A stretch of DNA of 14,490 bases from UBA3941 sp002385665. Its GTDB lineage: Bacteria; Bacillota; Clostridia; Caldicoprobacterales; UBA3941. Shown one piece after another: positions 1-6,168 of this stretch; positions within the stretch are counted from its first letter, which is position 1; each line of letters starts with the position of its first letter. The notes below the pieces were generated by a model. The model was not told where the DNA came from and made no database searches. It saw only the letters and a program-made list of their open reading frames with translations. A program made the translations under genes and the position numbers. The stretch is taken from assembly GCA_050949255.1 (NCBI GenBank), contig JBMNFJ010000006.1, positions 1-14,490 of the forward strand, in the 5' to 3' direction.

Positions 1-2
1 AT

Positions 3-422
3 TATCATATTGGTCTTCGTTGTACCGGGCAAGATGCCGTATTCACATTGGAAAACGCTTTAAAACGCCGGAATATCGATCCAAAGGAAACTAATTTGGT
101 AGTGCGCTCTGATAATGGTCCCCAATTTGTAAGCCATGTATTTGAAGAGGCCTTAAGTGAACTTGGGATCGGGCACGAAAGGATTCCTGTAAATACACCC
201 AATAAAAATGCTCATATAGAAGCGTTTCATCGGATATTGGAGGATGATTGTCTATCCAGCAATGAGTTTGAAACCTACGCCCATGCATACATGGCTATCG
301 TTGGATATATGGACTATTACTGCAATATAAGGATCCATTCTTCGATAAAGTACTTGCCACCGGCGGAATACTATCTAGCCGTGTTAGCAGGACAAATTCA
401 GCCATCTGTGGTCAGGGTATAG
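3..422 (+). CDS. IS3-family transposase (OrfB integrase core), 5' end outside the window
   Basis: The frame is open from the left edge to a TAG at 420-422, so this is the C-terminal ~139 residues of a DDE transposase of the rve integrase fold. It shows the second catalytic Asp in RSDNGPQF and the catalytic Glu in NAHIEAFH, separated by exactly 35 residues, the DD(35)E spacing of IS3-family OrfB proteins. The tail (YYCNIRIHSSIKYLPPAEY) matches the usual 'N..R.H.....PP..Y' ending. The first Asp and the upstream OrfA would lie outside the window. The family usually has Lys/Arg seven residues after the catalytic Glu; here a Glu is present (IEAFHRILE). No right terminal inverted repeat could be recognised after the stop, so intactness of the element cannot be judged. 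Confidence 0.9.
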   Translation, partial: YHIGLRCTGQDAVFTLENALKRRNIDPKETNLVVRSDNGPQFVSHVFEEALSELGIGHERIPVNTPNKNAHIEAFHRILEDDCLSSNEFETYAHAYMAIVGYMDYYCNIRIHSSIKYLPPAEYYLAVLAGQIQPSVVRV

Positions 423-698
423 GACTATGATTACCCAAAGAGTAAGGATAAATTTTTAAGTACTGTTTACTATGAGTGGCGGGTTGTGATAGCCTGGTAT
501 GGCGCCAGCCGCAAATCCCATAGCCGCACCCTTAAGGATTACCCACGGGGATTTCTGCGGATGGCCCATCGGCTGGTTAATCACATCCCGAGAGGCTCGT
601 TGTCAATAGGGATTCTTGAAAAATTATCCGTGGGTGTGCACACTTGTGAACCTTGGCAACGGAATATTAAGCAATCCTATGATAGCAAGAGAATCTAA
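423..698. other. Unassigned spacer between two IS remnants
   Basis: This stretch follows the IS3 OrfB stop and precedes the istB remnant. A 70-codon frame (486-698, +) is open, but its product is rich in Arg/His/Ser, has no recognisable motif and lacks a ribosome site. The minus strand is also open over much of 486-640. It is somewhat richer in G+C than its surroundings. It may hold the right end of the IS3 element or decayed istA sequence; neither can be shown by eye. Confidence 0.4.
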
Positions 699-945
699 GA
701 GTTTTTCTCTAAAATAAGGGGGTTAATCCGCCATGAAGAATTTCTGCTAAAACTACTAAAAGAACTCCATAAGGATCGTGAGGAAAAAAGACGGATCAGA
801 AACCTGAACCAATGTCGGATTCCACGTGCTAAAGTCACTGCAAGGGTATGATTTTTCACATATCAGATTTCCACAAACCCTACAGCTTCACGATATTGAA
901 TCCTTATCCTTTCTTGAAGCAATTGTGTGTTATTGGTTTCCATAA
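699..945 (+). pseudogene. istB: IS21 helper ATPase istB, N-terminal remnant with frameshift
   Basis: Two frames together give an IstB N-terminal domain. The first (699 onward) contains GLIRHEEFLLKLLKELHKD then RRIRNLNQCRIPRAK, the helical HEEFLL...R.IR....P signature of IstB. Around 832-838 the similarity jumps by one base into a second frame reading LQGYDFSHIRFPQ then TLQLHDIESLSFLEA, which is the next conserved block (the 'GYDFS.I.FP.TL' group), ending at TAA 943-945. A single extra base near 834 would explain the jump. The Walker A and B region is absent: the gene is cut off where the repeat/terminator cassette of 960-1080 begins. It is a dead fragment. The C-terminal istB remnant at 6169-6468 lies on the same strand and could come from a related copy. 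Confidence 0.75.
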
Positions 946-959
946 TTCTCATTTTAGTA

Positions 960-1019
960 CTGCCAAATACATCAGGAATATACCAGGTCGGCCTTGATAT
1001 TTATTTTTTTATATCCGAT
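960..1019. repeat. Degenerate copy of the hairpin cassette seen at 3844-3899
   Basis: The stretch containing CAGGAATATACCAGGTCGGC and then a T-rich run and TATCCGATTGC closely parallels 3852-3899 (CAGGAATATGCCTGGTCGGC ... TTTATCCGATTGC). In this copy the left arm of the hairpin has decayed, so the stem is weak. It lies downstream of the minus-strand ORF at 1084-1239, as the other copy lies downstream of the minus-strand gene at 3964-5253. The likely original role is a transcription terminator; residual activity is uncertain. Confidence 0.6.
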
Positions 1020-1080
1020 TGCAAAAGAAACATCTCCTTGTCATCAAACGAAATGTGACAAACGAAACGTCCCCTTGTCA
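1020..1080 (-). repeat. REP-like palindrome, locus 1 (partial plus full unit)
   Basis: A full 25-bp unit lies at 1056-1080 (arms TGACAA and TTGTCA around a GAAACGTCCCC core on the + strand). A degenerate 24-bp unit lies at 1020-1043, with a 12-bp spacer. The full unit ends 3 bp from the stop codon of the minus-strand small ORF at 1084-1239. The layout of two units and spacer is nearly identical to the locus at 3900-3960. Confidence 0.85.
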
Positions 1081-1083
1081 TGT

Positions 1084-1239
1084 TTAGTCTTTATTTAACT
1101 CATCAACTATTTTACTGAGAATTGTATTCAGTTCTTCACTGACCTCTAATAAGGTGTCCCTGTCCTTATTTTCTACACTATCTGCTATACTTTTTACACG
1201 TTCTTCAAATATTTCTACTAGTTTCTCTATCTTATCCAT
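1084..1239 (-). CDS. Small acidic protein, 51 residues, unknown function
   Basis: The ATG at 1237-1239 is preceded by GGAG about 8 bases upstream; the frame runs 51 codons to TAA at 1084-1086. The product starts MDKIEKLVEIFEERVKS and ends ILSKIVDELNKD. It is highly charged, Leu/Ile/Val-heptad-like throughout and predicted to be almost entirely helical, with no Cys, Trp or membrane segment. I do not recognise the family. It lies 126 bp downstream of the NERD-domain gene on the same strand and could be cotranscribed with it. The reading frame, ribosome site and amphipathic composition argue for a real gene; shortness keeps confidence moderate. Confidence 0.6.
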   Translation of the reverse strand: MDKIEKLVEIFEERVKSIADSVENKDRDTLLEVSEELNTILSKIVDELNKD

Positions 1240-1365
1240 CCTAAACACTCCGTATTACTTAAACATCTTATAAACTAACTCAATACATCTGGTAAGCATC
1301 ATACCGTATGAAGCTTTTGTCAGGCTAAATATAAAACATTATAGTGTATACACATATATCTACCT

Positions 1366-2067
1366 TTATTCAGCGTAAGTAGCCCTGGATTTTATATTCT
1401 CAATATGTGCCTGCTTAACCGCTTCGTCAGCATTGGCGTACTTCTGCAATGATAGATATAGCTGGTTAACTTCATCAGGTGTGAGTAGCTTGGGTGAGTC
1501 ATCAATATCCTGCTTTATGGTCTTGATCAATTGGTCTCTTTTAATAACTTTAACATTGGGGGAGGTAACATTTATTTTCTTCAGAGTGCATCTCTGGCTG
1601 AATATAATATAGGACTTGTACAAATTATCATTATCTGAATTTATGACTGTCTTAAGTGCATTGATATGAGCTTTATTTTGCCAGATAGGATTGTAGAATC
1701 GATTTTTTTGTCCGTTATCAAAAGTCTGAGTCCAATTCTTATATTTTTCGTCCCCAAAGATCCATCCGCTGTAATTCTTGGATTCTAATACATATATACC
1801 GGTCTGGGATATCATGATAAGATCTATTTCTGTAGTGGTTCCGTCATCTCTTGGTATGTATAGGTTTGTCATAAGCTTATGTTGATCGCCCAGCTTTTCC
1901 AGATTTGCAAAAGTTAAAAATTCACCATAATTACCTTTGTCGAATATAGTCTTAAAAAAGCTGTTGCCACTGGCAGCTCTATAATTAGAATCGCTATACT
2001 TAAAGTGTAGGGATAATAATTTCAGTCCAACCGCCACTATAGGAATCAATATCAGTATTATCAACAT
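1366..2067 (-). CDS. Membrane-anchored NERD-domain protein
   Basis: 233 residues. Residues 1-20 (MLIILILIPIVAVGLKLLSL) form one membrane-spanning segment or uncleaved signal anchor. Residues ~46-150 are a NERD (nuclease-related) domain: YGEF (Glu49), TEIDLIMI (Asp82), VLESKNYSGWIFG (Glu95 and Lys97). This is the E...D...ExK set of the restriction-endonuclease-like fold. The NP..QN..H element at 126-134 is also typical. The C-terminal ~80 residues hold a further helical/strand region. NERD proteins are inferred to act on DNA or RNA, but the cellular role of stand-alone membrane-bound members is not established. The start is supported by AAGGAG seven bases upstream of the ATG. A strong promoter and a 5'-UTR hairpin precede it. 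All putative catalytic residues are present, so it is probably functional. Confidence 0.85.
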   Translation of the reverse strand: MLIILILIPIVAVGLKLLSLHFKYSDSNYRAASGNSFFKTIFDKGNYGEFLTFANLEKLGDQHKLMTNLYIPRDDGTTTEIDLIMISQTGIYVLESKNYSGWIFGDEKYKNWTQTFDNGQKNRFYNPIWQNKAHINALKTVINSDNDNLYKSYIIFSQRCTLKKINVTSPNVKVIKRDQLIKTIKQDIDDSPKLLTPDEVNQLYLSLQKYANADEAVKQAHIENIKSRATYAE

Positions 2068-2087
2068 AATATAACTCCTTTACCATA

Positions 2088-2120
2088 AAAGCAGGTAGAC
2101 CCTGCCGGTCTGCCTGCTTT
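2088..2120 (-). promoter_or_regulatory. 5'-UTR stem-loop upstream of the NERD gene
   Basis: Arms 2088-2101 and 2107-2120 pair over 14 positions with one G-T wobble around a 5-nt loop. On the minus strand the stem is followed directly by TTTTATGG, so it resembles a short intrinsic terminator or attenuator. It falls at about +5 of the transcript predicted from the promoter at 2132-2161 and ends about 8 bases before the ribosome site. It could attenuate, protect the 5' end, or terminate rightward transcripts. Confidence 0.6.
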
Positions 2121-2131
2121 GTCGTGTGAAT

Positions 2132-2161
2132 ATTTTAACACAAATTGTATAATATTGTCAA
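2132..2161 (-). promoter_or_regulatory. Predicted sigma-A promoter of the NERD gene
   Basis: On the minus strand a perfect -35 TTGACA (2156-2161) is followed after 18 bp by TAAAAT (2132-2137), one mismatch from TATAAT. Transcription would start near 2125, giving a ~58-nt leader that is mostly the hairpin at 2088-2120. Confidence 0.65.
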
Positions 2162-2222
2162 CAAATAAGTGGTTTTTAGTAGGATGGATTACCGATTATA
2201 TAGTCATTCCGAATTTACCCGT

Positions 2223-2261
2223 TGACATCCTCCCCGCCCATATACATACATGAGGATGTCA
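2223..2261. repeat. 10-bp hairpin, possible IS200/IS605-type end remnant
   Basis: TGACATCCTC at 2223-2232 and GAGGATGTCA at 2252-2261 form a perfect 10-bp stem with a 19-nt loop starting CCCGCCC. The string TTGACATCCTCCCCGCCC resembles subterminal hairpins that accompany IS605/IS1341 tnpB-type elements, from memory of such ends. No tnpA or tnpB gene is nearby, so it could be a solo end or an unrelated hairpin. Confidence 0.4.
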
Positions 2262-2294
2262 TATCTTAGCAAGAAAATGTGATAAGCATCCGGG

Positions 2295-2389
2295 ATTAAT
2301 TCGAAATATTCAGACACGCCACTTCAAAAAAAGGGCGTCCTTCCGTTTACACTGAAATTAACGCCCTTTTTTCTGTTTAATTCAAAATA
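2295..2389 (-). repeat. Composite 3'-end module A: conserved flank plus terminator hairpin
   Basis: It contains the flank ATTAAT...TTCAGA, an 8-nt spacer, TTCAAAAAAAGGG, then a hairpin and a T-rich stretch, and leads into the palindromes of 2390-2450. The same order and spacing recur at 5985-6078 and 12734-12823. Confidence 0.7.
2327..2372 (-). terminator. Rho-independent terminator after the URO-D-like gene
   Basis: AAAAAAGGGCGT (2327-2338) and ACGCCCTTTTTT (2361-2372) pair perfectly over 12 bp around a 22-nt loop. Both flanks are A/T tracts, so it can work in either direction. On the minus strand it lies ~80 bp past the stop of the 2451-3596 gene and ends in seven T. Confidence 0.8.
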
Positions 2390-2450
2390 TGACAGGCGAA
2401 ACGTCCCCTTGTCACCCTACAAATGTGACAAACGAAACGTCCCCTTGTCA
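2390..2450 (-). repeat. REP-like palindrome, locus 2 (tandem pair)
   Basis: Two 25-bp units (2390-2414 and 2426-2450) with arms TGACA/TGTCA and core GAAACGTCCCC are separated by 11 bp. The second unit abuts, with no gap, the stop codon (2451-2453) of the minus-strand URO-D-like gene. Confidence 0.9.
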
Positions 2451-3596
2451 TCAGTACCTGCCGTAGGTCTTGGCTACCTCGATCAGTGTAAAGATGTTTT
2501 CGTCAGGGGTATCCCTGCCGCATTGGTCACCAGTGGAGAGGATAAATCTTCCTCCCTCTGCTGCCTGGTCTATACATCTTTTTGCAGCCTCTGCCACATC
2601 AGCCGTTGTTCCCCTGAGCATAACTTCCGTAGTATGGATGTTGCCTTTTAATACCAGGCGATCACCATACAGGCGTTTTATCTCGCCTAGATCACAATCC
2701 CCCATCGGAGGTATCTCAAGAGGATCAATTATGGTAAGGTCCGTTTCCTCGGCCATTATTTTAACCAGCTCTTTCTGGGGGCCGCAGGAATGTACGTGAG
2801 AAGGTATGCCATACTCTTTGCATAGGGCTGTTATCTCCTTGACAATAGGAAGAGCCAGGTCTCTAAACATCTGTGGAGTTTGGTGTATGAGTGTTCCGGA
2901 ATTACCGGTACAAATAAAATCGGGTTTGCACTCCAGCTCCATAAGCCGATGAAACTTTTTTACATAGTGTTCCAGGTATCGATCTCGCTTTTCAAAATAC
3001 TTATCGGGATTGTCAAAATAGTCATATATCTCCCATTCGCTTTCAATAAGCTTTGTTACTCCGCATCTTACACCGACTAAACCATGATCTCCCATTTCTT
3101 CCTTTACATATTTTAATAGTTCCTCGCCCTTGGGCCATTGCCTTATTTCGCCTATTGGTTCATAATGATCGGGTATGGACGGTAGGGATATTGAATGGGG
3201 ATCAAGCCCCATGGTTGGGGGATCGGCAATATAATACACATCGACGGTATCAGCCCATATCTTTTTCCCTCTTTCCTCCCTGTACTTTTGTGTAACTATC
3301 CTGTCGGGTGACCTGTACACAATAACCTCTTCGTAGGTATAACCATCATCTTCCAAGGGTAAATCATCAAAATCTATGGATACGTAACCATCCATTAGGG
3401 AATCAAATCCAAAATACTTCACACAATCCAAGTAGGCTTTCCAAATAGGTGGATCCTGATAGAGGTAGAGATCCCAGAAGGGTTTTCCCGTCAAGCGAGC
3501 AGGGATCATATTGGATGTATCCGGAGCTACAGGGACATGATCCGGCAGTCCACCTTCTATAACAGTGATTAAACGCTCTCTTGAAGTCATTGCCAT
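2451..3596 (-). CDS. Uroporphyrinogen decarboxylase-superfamily protein (corrinoid-type methyltransferase-like)
   Basis: 381 residues, a TIM-barrel protein of the URO-D/MtaA/CmuA superfamily. The N-terminus has the family start SRERLITVIEGGLPDHVPV. The putative zinc ligands HVHSCG (His269, Cys271) correspond to the HxC of MtaA-type methylcobamide:thiol methyltransferases, which true HemE enzymes lack. C-terminal hallmarks are GNIHT (319-322) and ILSTGDQCGRDTPDENI (352-368). The reaction is probably methyl transfer to or from a corrinoid protein or thiol, but the substrate is unknown; no corrinoid protein or MtaB-like partner is in the window. GGAAAGG lies about 11 bases before the chosen ATG; a second ATG (Met3) is possible. 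It is monocistronic in appearance: own promoter candidate upstream, terminator and palindromes right behind the stop. Confidence 0.8.
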   Translation of the reverse strand: MAMTSRERLITVIEGGLPDHVPVAPDTSNMIPARLTGKPFWDLYLYQDPPIWKAYLDCVKYFGFDSLMDGYVSIDFDDLPLEDDGYTYEEVIVYRSPDRIVTQKYREERGKKIWADTVDVYYIADPPTMGLDPHSISLPSIPDHYEPIGEIRQWPKGEELLKYVKEEMGDHGLVGVRCGVTKLIESEWEIYDYFDNPDKYFEKRDRYLEHYVKKFHRLMELECKPDFICTGNSGTLIHQTPQMFRDLALPIVKEITALCKEYGIPSHVHSCGPQKELVKIMAEETDLTIIDPLEIPPMGDCDLGEIKRLYGDRLVLKGNIHTTEVMLRGTTADVAEAAKRCIDQAAEGGRFILSTGDQCGRDTPDENIFTLIEVAKTYGRY

Positions 3597-3610
3597 ATCA
3601 AATCATACCT

Positions 3611-3650
3611 TTCCTTTTGGAGGACCGGGATTTTGCAAGATCCTCCCACT
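3611..3650 (-). promoter_or_regulatory. 5'-UTR hairpin before the URO-D-like gene
   Basis: GGAGGA and TCCTCC pair as a 6-bp outer stem, with alternative inner GGAT/ATCC pairing, just upstream of the ribosome site. It could affect translation; the evidence is structural only and weak. Confidence 0.3.
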
Positions 3651-3748
3651 GTGTAATTGTACTATCTTTTTCGAGAATTATAAATACTATATTAGAGCCA
3701 TGATACCATTTGTCTTGAGGCTTAATCATATATTCCATAATTGCATTA

Positions 3749-3757
3749 ATTATATCA
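3749..3757 (-). promoter_or_regulatory. Extended -10 promoter candidate for the URO-D-like gene
   Basis: On the minus strand the sequence reads TGATATAAT, a TG-N-TATAAT extended -10 with a perfect hexamer. There is no good -35 at 16-18 bp, as tolerated for extended -10 promoters. The leader to the start codon would be about 145 nt. Confidence 0.5.
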
Positions 3758-3843
3758 TATTTTCATCCGGTACTGCTGCATGTTCAATTAAAAACCTGGT
3801 TCTTACCATATCATTCCAGGGCCGGGATTACCGTAGAGAAATG

Positions 3844-3875
3844 AAAGCCGACCAGGAATATGCCTGGTCGGCTTT
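3844..3875 (-). terminator. Strong hairpin after the enolase-superfamily gene
   Basis: AAAGCCGACCAGG (3844-3856) and its exact complement (3863-3875) form a perfect 13-bp stem with a 6-nt loop. It lies ~90 bp beyond the stop of the 3964-5253 gene and ends in TTT on either strand; the + strand continues T-rich. It is likely a bidirectional terminator insulating the two minus-strand genes. A degenerate copy is at 960-1019. Confidence 0.7.
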
Positions 3876-3899
3876 GATGTTTTACTTATTTTATCCGAT

Positions 3900-3960
3900 T
3901 GCAAAAGAAACATCCCCTTGTCATCAAAGAAAATGTGACAAACGAAACGTCCCCTTGACA
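3900..3960 (-). repeat. REP-like palindrome, locus 3 (partial plus full unit)
   Basis: A degenerate 24-bp unit (3900-3923), 12-bp spacer and full unit (3936-3960, last arm TTGACA with one mismatch). It ends 3 bp before the stop codon of the minus-strand gene 3964-5253. Organisation matches 1020-1080 almost base for base. Confidence 0.9.
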
Positions 3961-3963
3961 CAT

Positions 3964-5253
3964 TTACCTGAAGAAGTCTTTGTCTTCGGGACTTAAGTAC
4001 TTGGAAGCCTTATTGACGTTAAAGGTAATGCCGATACCCGGAGCATCCCAAACCTTCACATGACCATCACGAAGGTAATTATTTGGCAGACCTTCAATAA
4101 TATCCAGCCAGAAGCCTGGATTTGCTCCCGGGAATTCATAGGCAACATAGTTCTGCGGCATTGTCGAGCATACATGAGTCAGTGCAGCCATACCGAACAC
4201 ACCGTTGAATGTGCCGTGAGGAGCCATAAGAATACCGTGCAGGTCTGCATACTCTGCAATCCACTTGAGTTCTTTGATACCGCCTACGTCAGCAGGATCG
4301 GGTCCTACGACATCCACTGCCCGGGTTTCAATAAGATCCATAAAGTTTTGACGCAGGAATATTTGCTCTCCGGTATGTATGGGGGTAGAGGTACTGGTGG
4401 TGATATCCCTGTACACAGAAGCCATGGTATATGGCGTATAGTCGCCGGCGATGGAATCTTCAAGCCACATAATATTATATGGCTCAAGTGCCTGTGCCAG
4501 GCGAATCACGTCCCCGGGCATAAATCCCGGACCAATGTCAAATGCCAGACCAACCTTGTCTCCCACAACCTTTTTCAGCCGCTCTACAAAATCAATACTG
4601 GCTTTCAGACCTTTTTCGGTGAGCAGGCTGCCCTCGGTAACAGGCTTATTCAATTGGGGGCTGAAGGTTTTGTTCTCGTTCATCATCTTAAGATATTCCG
4701 TGTAGCCGCCCCTGCGGTTCCCCTTACCCTCACCCTCGGGATAGTAGGTATTATAGGCATCGCCTTCACCATAGAAGTTCCTCATATGCCAGAAGGCCGC
4801 AACCTTAACAATAGTAAAGCCTTCCGGTATCTCGTTTAGGTGAAGGATGTTTTCACCCAGCTTCTCCGGGGTATCAGCGACTTCGTGCGGAGGGTTGGGA
4901 TCCAGGAAACTGCCGTTATATACCCTGACCTTGTCGCGAACTTTTCCGCCCAAAAGCTTATAGACCGGAATACCTGCCTCCTTGCCCGCAATATCCCACA
5001 GGGCCATCTCGATGGAGCTGAACACTTTGCCCCAGGGCTTGAAAGCTGCCGAGCGACGCATTTGACGCAAGACGCTTTCCACATCTGTGGGATCGTGTCC
5101 AATAATCATGCTCTTGAAATAGGGGATTAAGGGCATAACATAATCTTTATTGCTTTCTATCTGGGCATAACCGTCTATGCCGTCTTTGTCCGTTACCACC
5201 CTTATAACAATGGTTGTTCCAATTTTCGCAGCCTTTACATCGGTGATCTTCAT
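3964..5253 (-). CDS. Enolase-superfamily protein, mandelate racemase/muconate lactonizing family (sugar-acid dehydratase-like)
   Basis: 429 residues. The N-terminal capping domain (1-~120) contains GKVFSSIEMALWDIAGK and KLLGGKVRDKV, followed by the barrel. Metal ligands are Asp239 (AFDIG), Glu265 (WLEDS) and Glu296 (TGEQ). The His-Asp catalytic dyad is His346 (APHGTF) with Asp319 (GPDPADVGGIKE). This is the mandelate-racemase subgroup pattern, so proton abstraction alpha to a carboxylate is expected, most often dehydration of an aldonate or galactonate-type acid. The usual KxK motif is only half present (Lys150-Val-Ala), so the second-face base is altered. An insertion of roughly 50-60 residues (~155-210, Gly/Glu/Tyr-rich) is longer than in many family members. 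AAGGAG lies 6 bases before the ATG. The specific substrate cannot be assigned. Confidence 0.88.
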   Translation of the reverse strand: MKITDVKAAKIGTTIVIRVVTDKDGIDGYAQIESNKDYVMPLIPYFKSMIIGHDPTDVESVLRQMRRSAAFKPWGKVFSSIEMALWDIAGKEAGIPVYKLLGGKVRDKVRVYNGSFLDPNPPHEVADTPEKLGENILHLNEIPEGFTIVKVAAFWHMRNFYGEGDAYNTYYPEGEGKGNRRGGYTEYLKMMNENKTFSPQLNKPVTEGSLLTEKGLKASIDFVERLKKVVGDKVGLAFDIGPGFMPGDVIRLAQALEPYNIMWLEDSIAGDYTPYTMASVYRDITTSTSTPIHTGEQIFLRQNFMDLIETRAVDVVGPDPADVGGIKELKWIAEYADLHGILMAPHGTFNGVFGMAALTHVCSTMPQNYVAYEFPGANPGFWLDIIEGLPNNYLRDGHVKVWDAPGIGITFNVNKASKYLSPEDKDFFR

Positions 5254-5289
5254 GACTCTCTCCTTTAATTATTATATTTTTGAATAATC

Positions 5290-5305
5290 GGGATTTAATT
5301 ATCCC
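5290..5305. promoter_or_regulatory. Inverted repeat upstream of the enolase-superfamily gene
   Basis: GGGAT and ATCCC are separated by TTAATT, 37 bp before the start codon at 5253. Position and symmetry suit an operator, but one short inverted repeat is weak evidence. The rest of the 5254-5537 gap shows no gene. Confidence 0.3.
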
Positions 5306-5537
5306 ATTAGTGTAGCCTATCTGCTTTTTACCTAATTCCAAAATAGACCAAGTCTGTAATGTAAAATTCTTCAGTTATCTTTTCTGGATTTGTAAAGGTT
5401 TAGGATTCTCGTATACGCATATCAGTGTATCCCCTGGATAAGTATATTTTCTACAGTTTCGAAATGTCACCTACAGTTTTGAACTGCCTTCAGAGCTTTT
5501 TATTTAATACGGGTGAATTTTTTAATATGAATTATCC

Positions 5538-5825
5538 CTATACCCCTTTTATAACTCTTATCTCAACATCGTGCTTATCAACCTTTTTGTCTATTACATC
5601 CACTTTTCCTTCAAGGGCAACTACCTTTTCGTAGGTCAATTTATATCCATCATATAAAGCTTTATGATTTTTATCCATTTTATTTTCTATTACGGCCAAT
5701 CTTTGATCAATTTTGCTCAAGCTTTGATCAATTTTAGTCGTATCTTCCTTAGTTTCCATATTAGATTTCATCTCTTGAATTTCAACATACATTTTCTCCA
5801 TTAGTTCAAACATTTTATCATCCAT
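5538..5825 (-). CDS. Short coiled-coil protein of unknown function
   Basis: 95 residues from the ATG at 5823-5825, chosen because GGAGGG sits ~7 bases before it; a start 10 codons upstream has no ribosome site. The product begins MDDKMFELMEKMYVEIQEMKSN. It continues as an unbroken coiled coil: KIDQSLSKIDQRLAVIENKM, then LEGKVDVIDKKVDKHDVEI, with I/L/V in heptad positions. Proteins starting MDDKMFE.M.KMY are common as orphan genes in clostridia; no function is established. There are no membrane segments or Cys. The stop is TAG at 5538-5540. No hairpin or palindrome follows it, unlike several other minus-strand genes here. Confidence 0.75.
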   Translation of the reverse strand: MDDKMFELMEKMYVEIQEMKSNMETKEDTTKIDQSLSKIDQRLAVIENKMDKNHKALYDGYKLTYEKVVALEGKVDVIDKKVDKHDVEIRVIKGV

Positions 5826-5984
5826 TGCACGCCCTCCACCCGATAATCCTTCCAATTTTATTATAGCAATTTTTCCATATTATTAAAGCTTTATTTTTAG
5901 ATCCTTGCAAGAATTTATCTCTGAAATTCGTTTCTCTATTATATGGTGCCACATAAAGCTTATTACTGTGCCCCCTGCTGTTGT

Positions 5985-6078
5985 ATTAATTTTCAGACAC
6001 TTTCCTTCAAAAAAAGGGTAGCCTCTCGATTGATGCTAGGAACTTATCCCCTTTTTATCTTTTTTTAGTTTAGCCTGA
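5985..6078 (-). repeat. Composite 3'-end module B: conserved flank plus hairpin, now orphaned
   Basis: ATTAAT, TTCAGA, 8 nt, TTCAAAAAAAGGG, hairpin and T-tracts occur in the same order as modules A and C. No minus-strand gene follows on its right; an IS21 remnant begins there instead, suggesting the gene it served was lost. Confidence 0.65.
6009..6056 (-). terminator. Degenerate terminator hairpin of module B
   Basis: AAAAAGGG/CCCTTTTT outer stem and TAGC/GCTA inner stem, with an asymmetric internal loop, flanked by A and T tracts. It resembles the hairpins at 2327-2372 and 12758-12805 but pairs less well. Confidence 0.5.
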
Positions 6079-6114
6079 TGACAAACGAAACGTCCCCGTG
6101 TCATCCCCGTGTCA
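6079..6114 (-). repeat. REP-like palindrome, locus 4 (unit plus duplicated arm)
   Basis: A 25-bp unit at 6079-6103 has CCCCGTGTCA in place of CCCCTTGTCA, followed by a second copy of its right arm (TCCCCGTGTCA, 6104-6114). It is the only locus not adjacent to a minus-strand stop codon. Confidence 0.85.
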
Positions 6115-6168
6115 CTAAAAGGTTGTACTCTTTTTCACTGTACACTCTTTGATTAATCGACTAGTTAA

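Noticed and set aside
486..698. 70-codon frame on the + strand as a gene
   Set aside because: No ribosome site and no motif; lies between IS remnants. Recorded only as unassigned sequence.
1020..3960. Palindrome pairs as a CRISPR array
   Set aside because: At most two units occur per locus, with 11-12-bp spacers, the first often degenerate, and no cas genes.
3565..3996. 143-codon open frame on the + strand
   Set aside because: It runs through a promoter region, a perfect hairpin and the palindromic repeats, overlaps both flanking genes in antisense, has no ribosome site and no motif.
4060..4839. 259-codon open frame on the + strand
   Set aside because: It lies wholly antisense to the enolase-superfamily gene, whose catalytic residues are all identifiable; His/Cys-rich composition is typical of a shadow frame.
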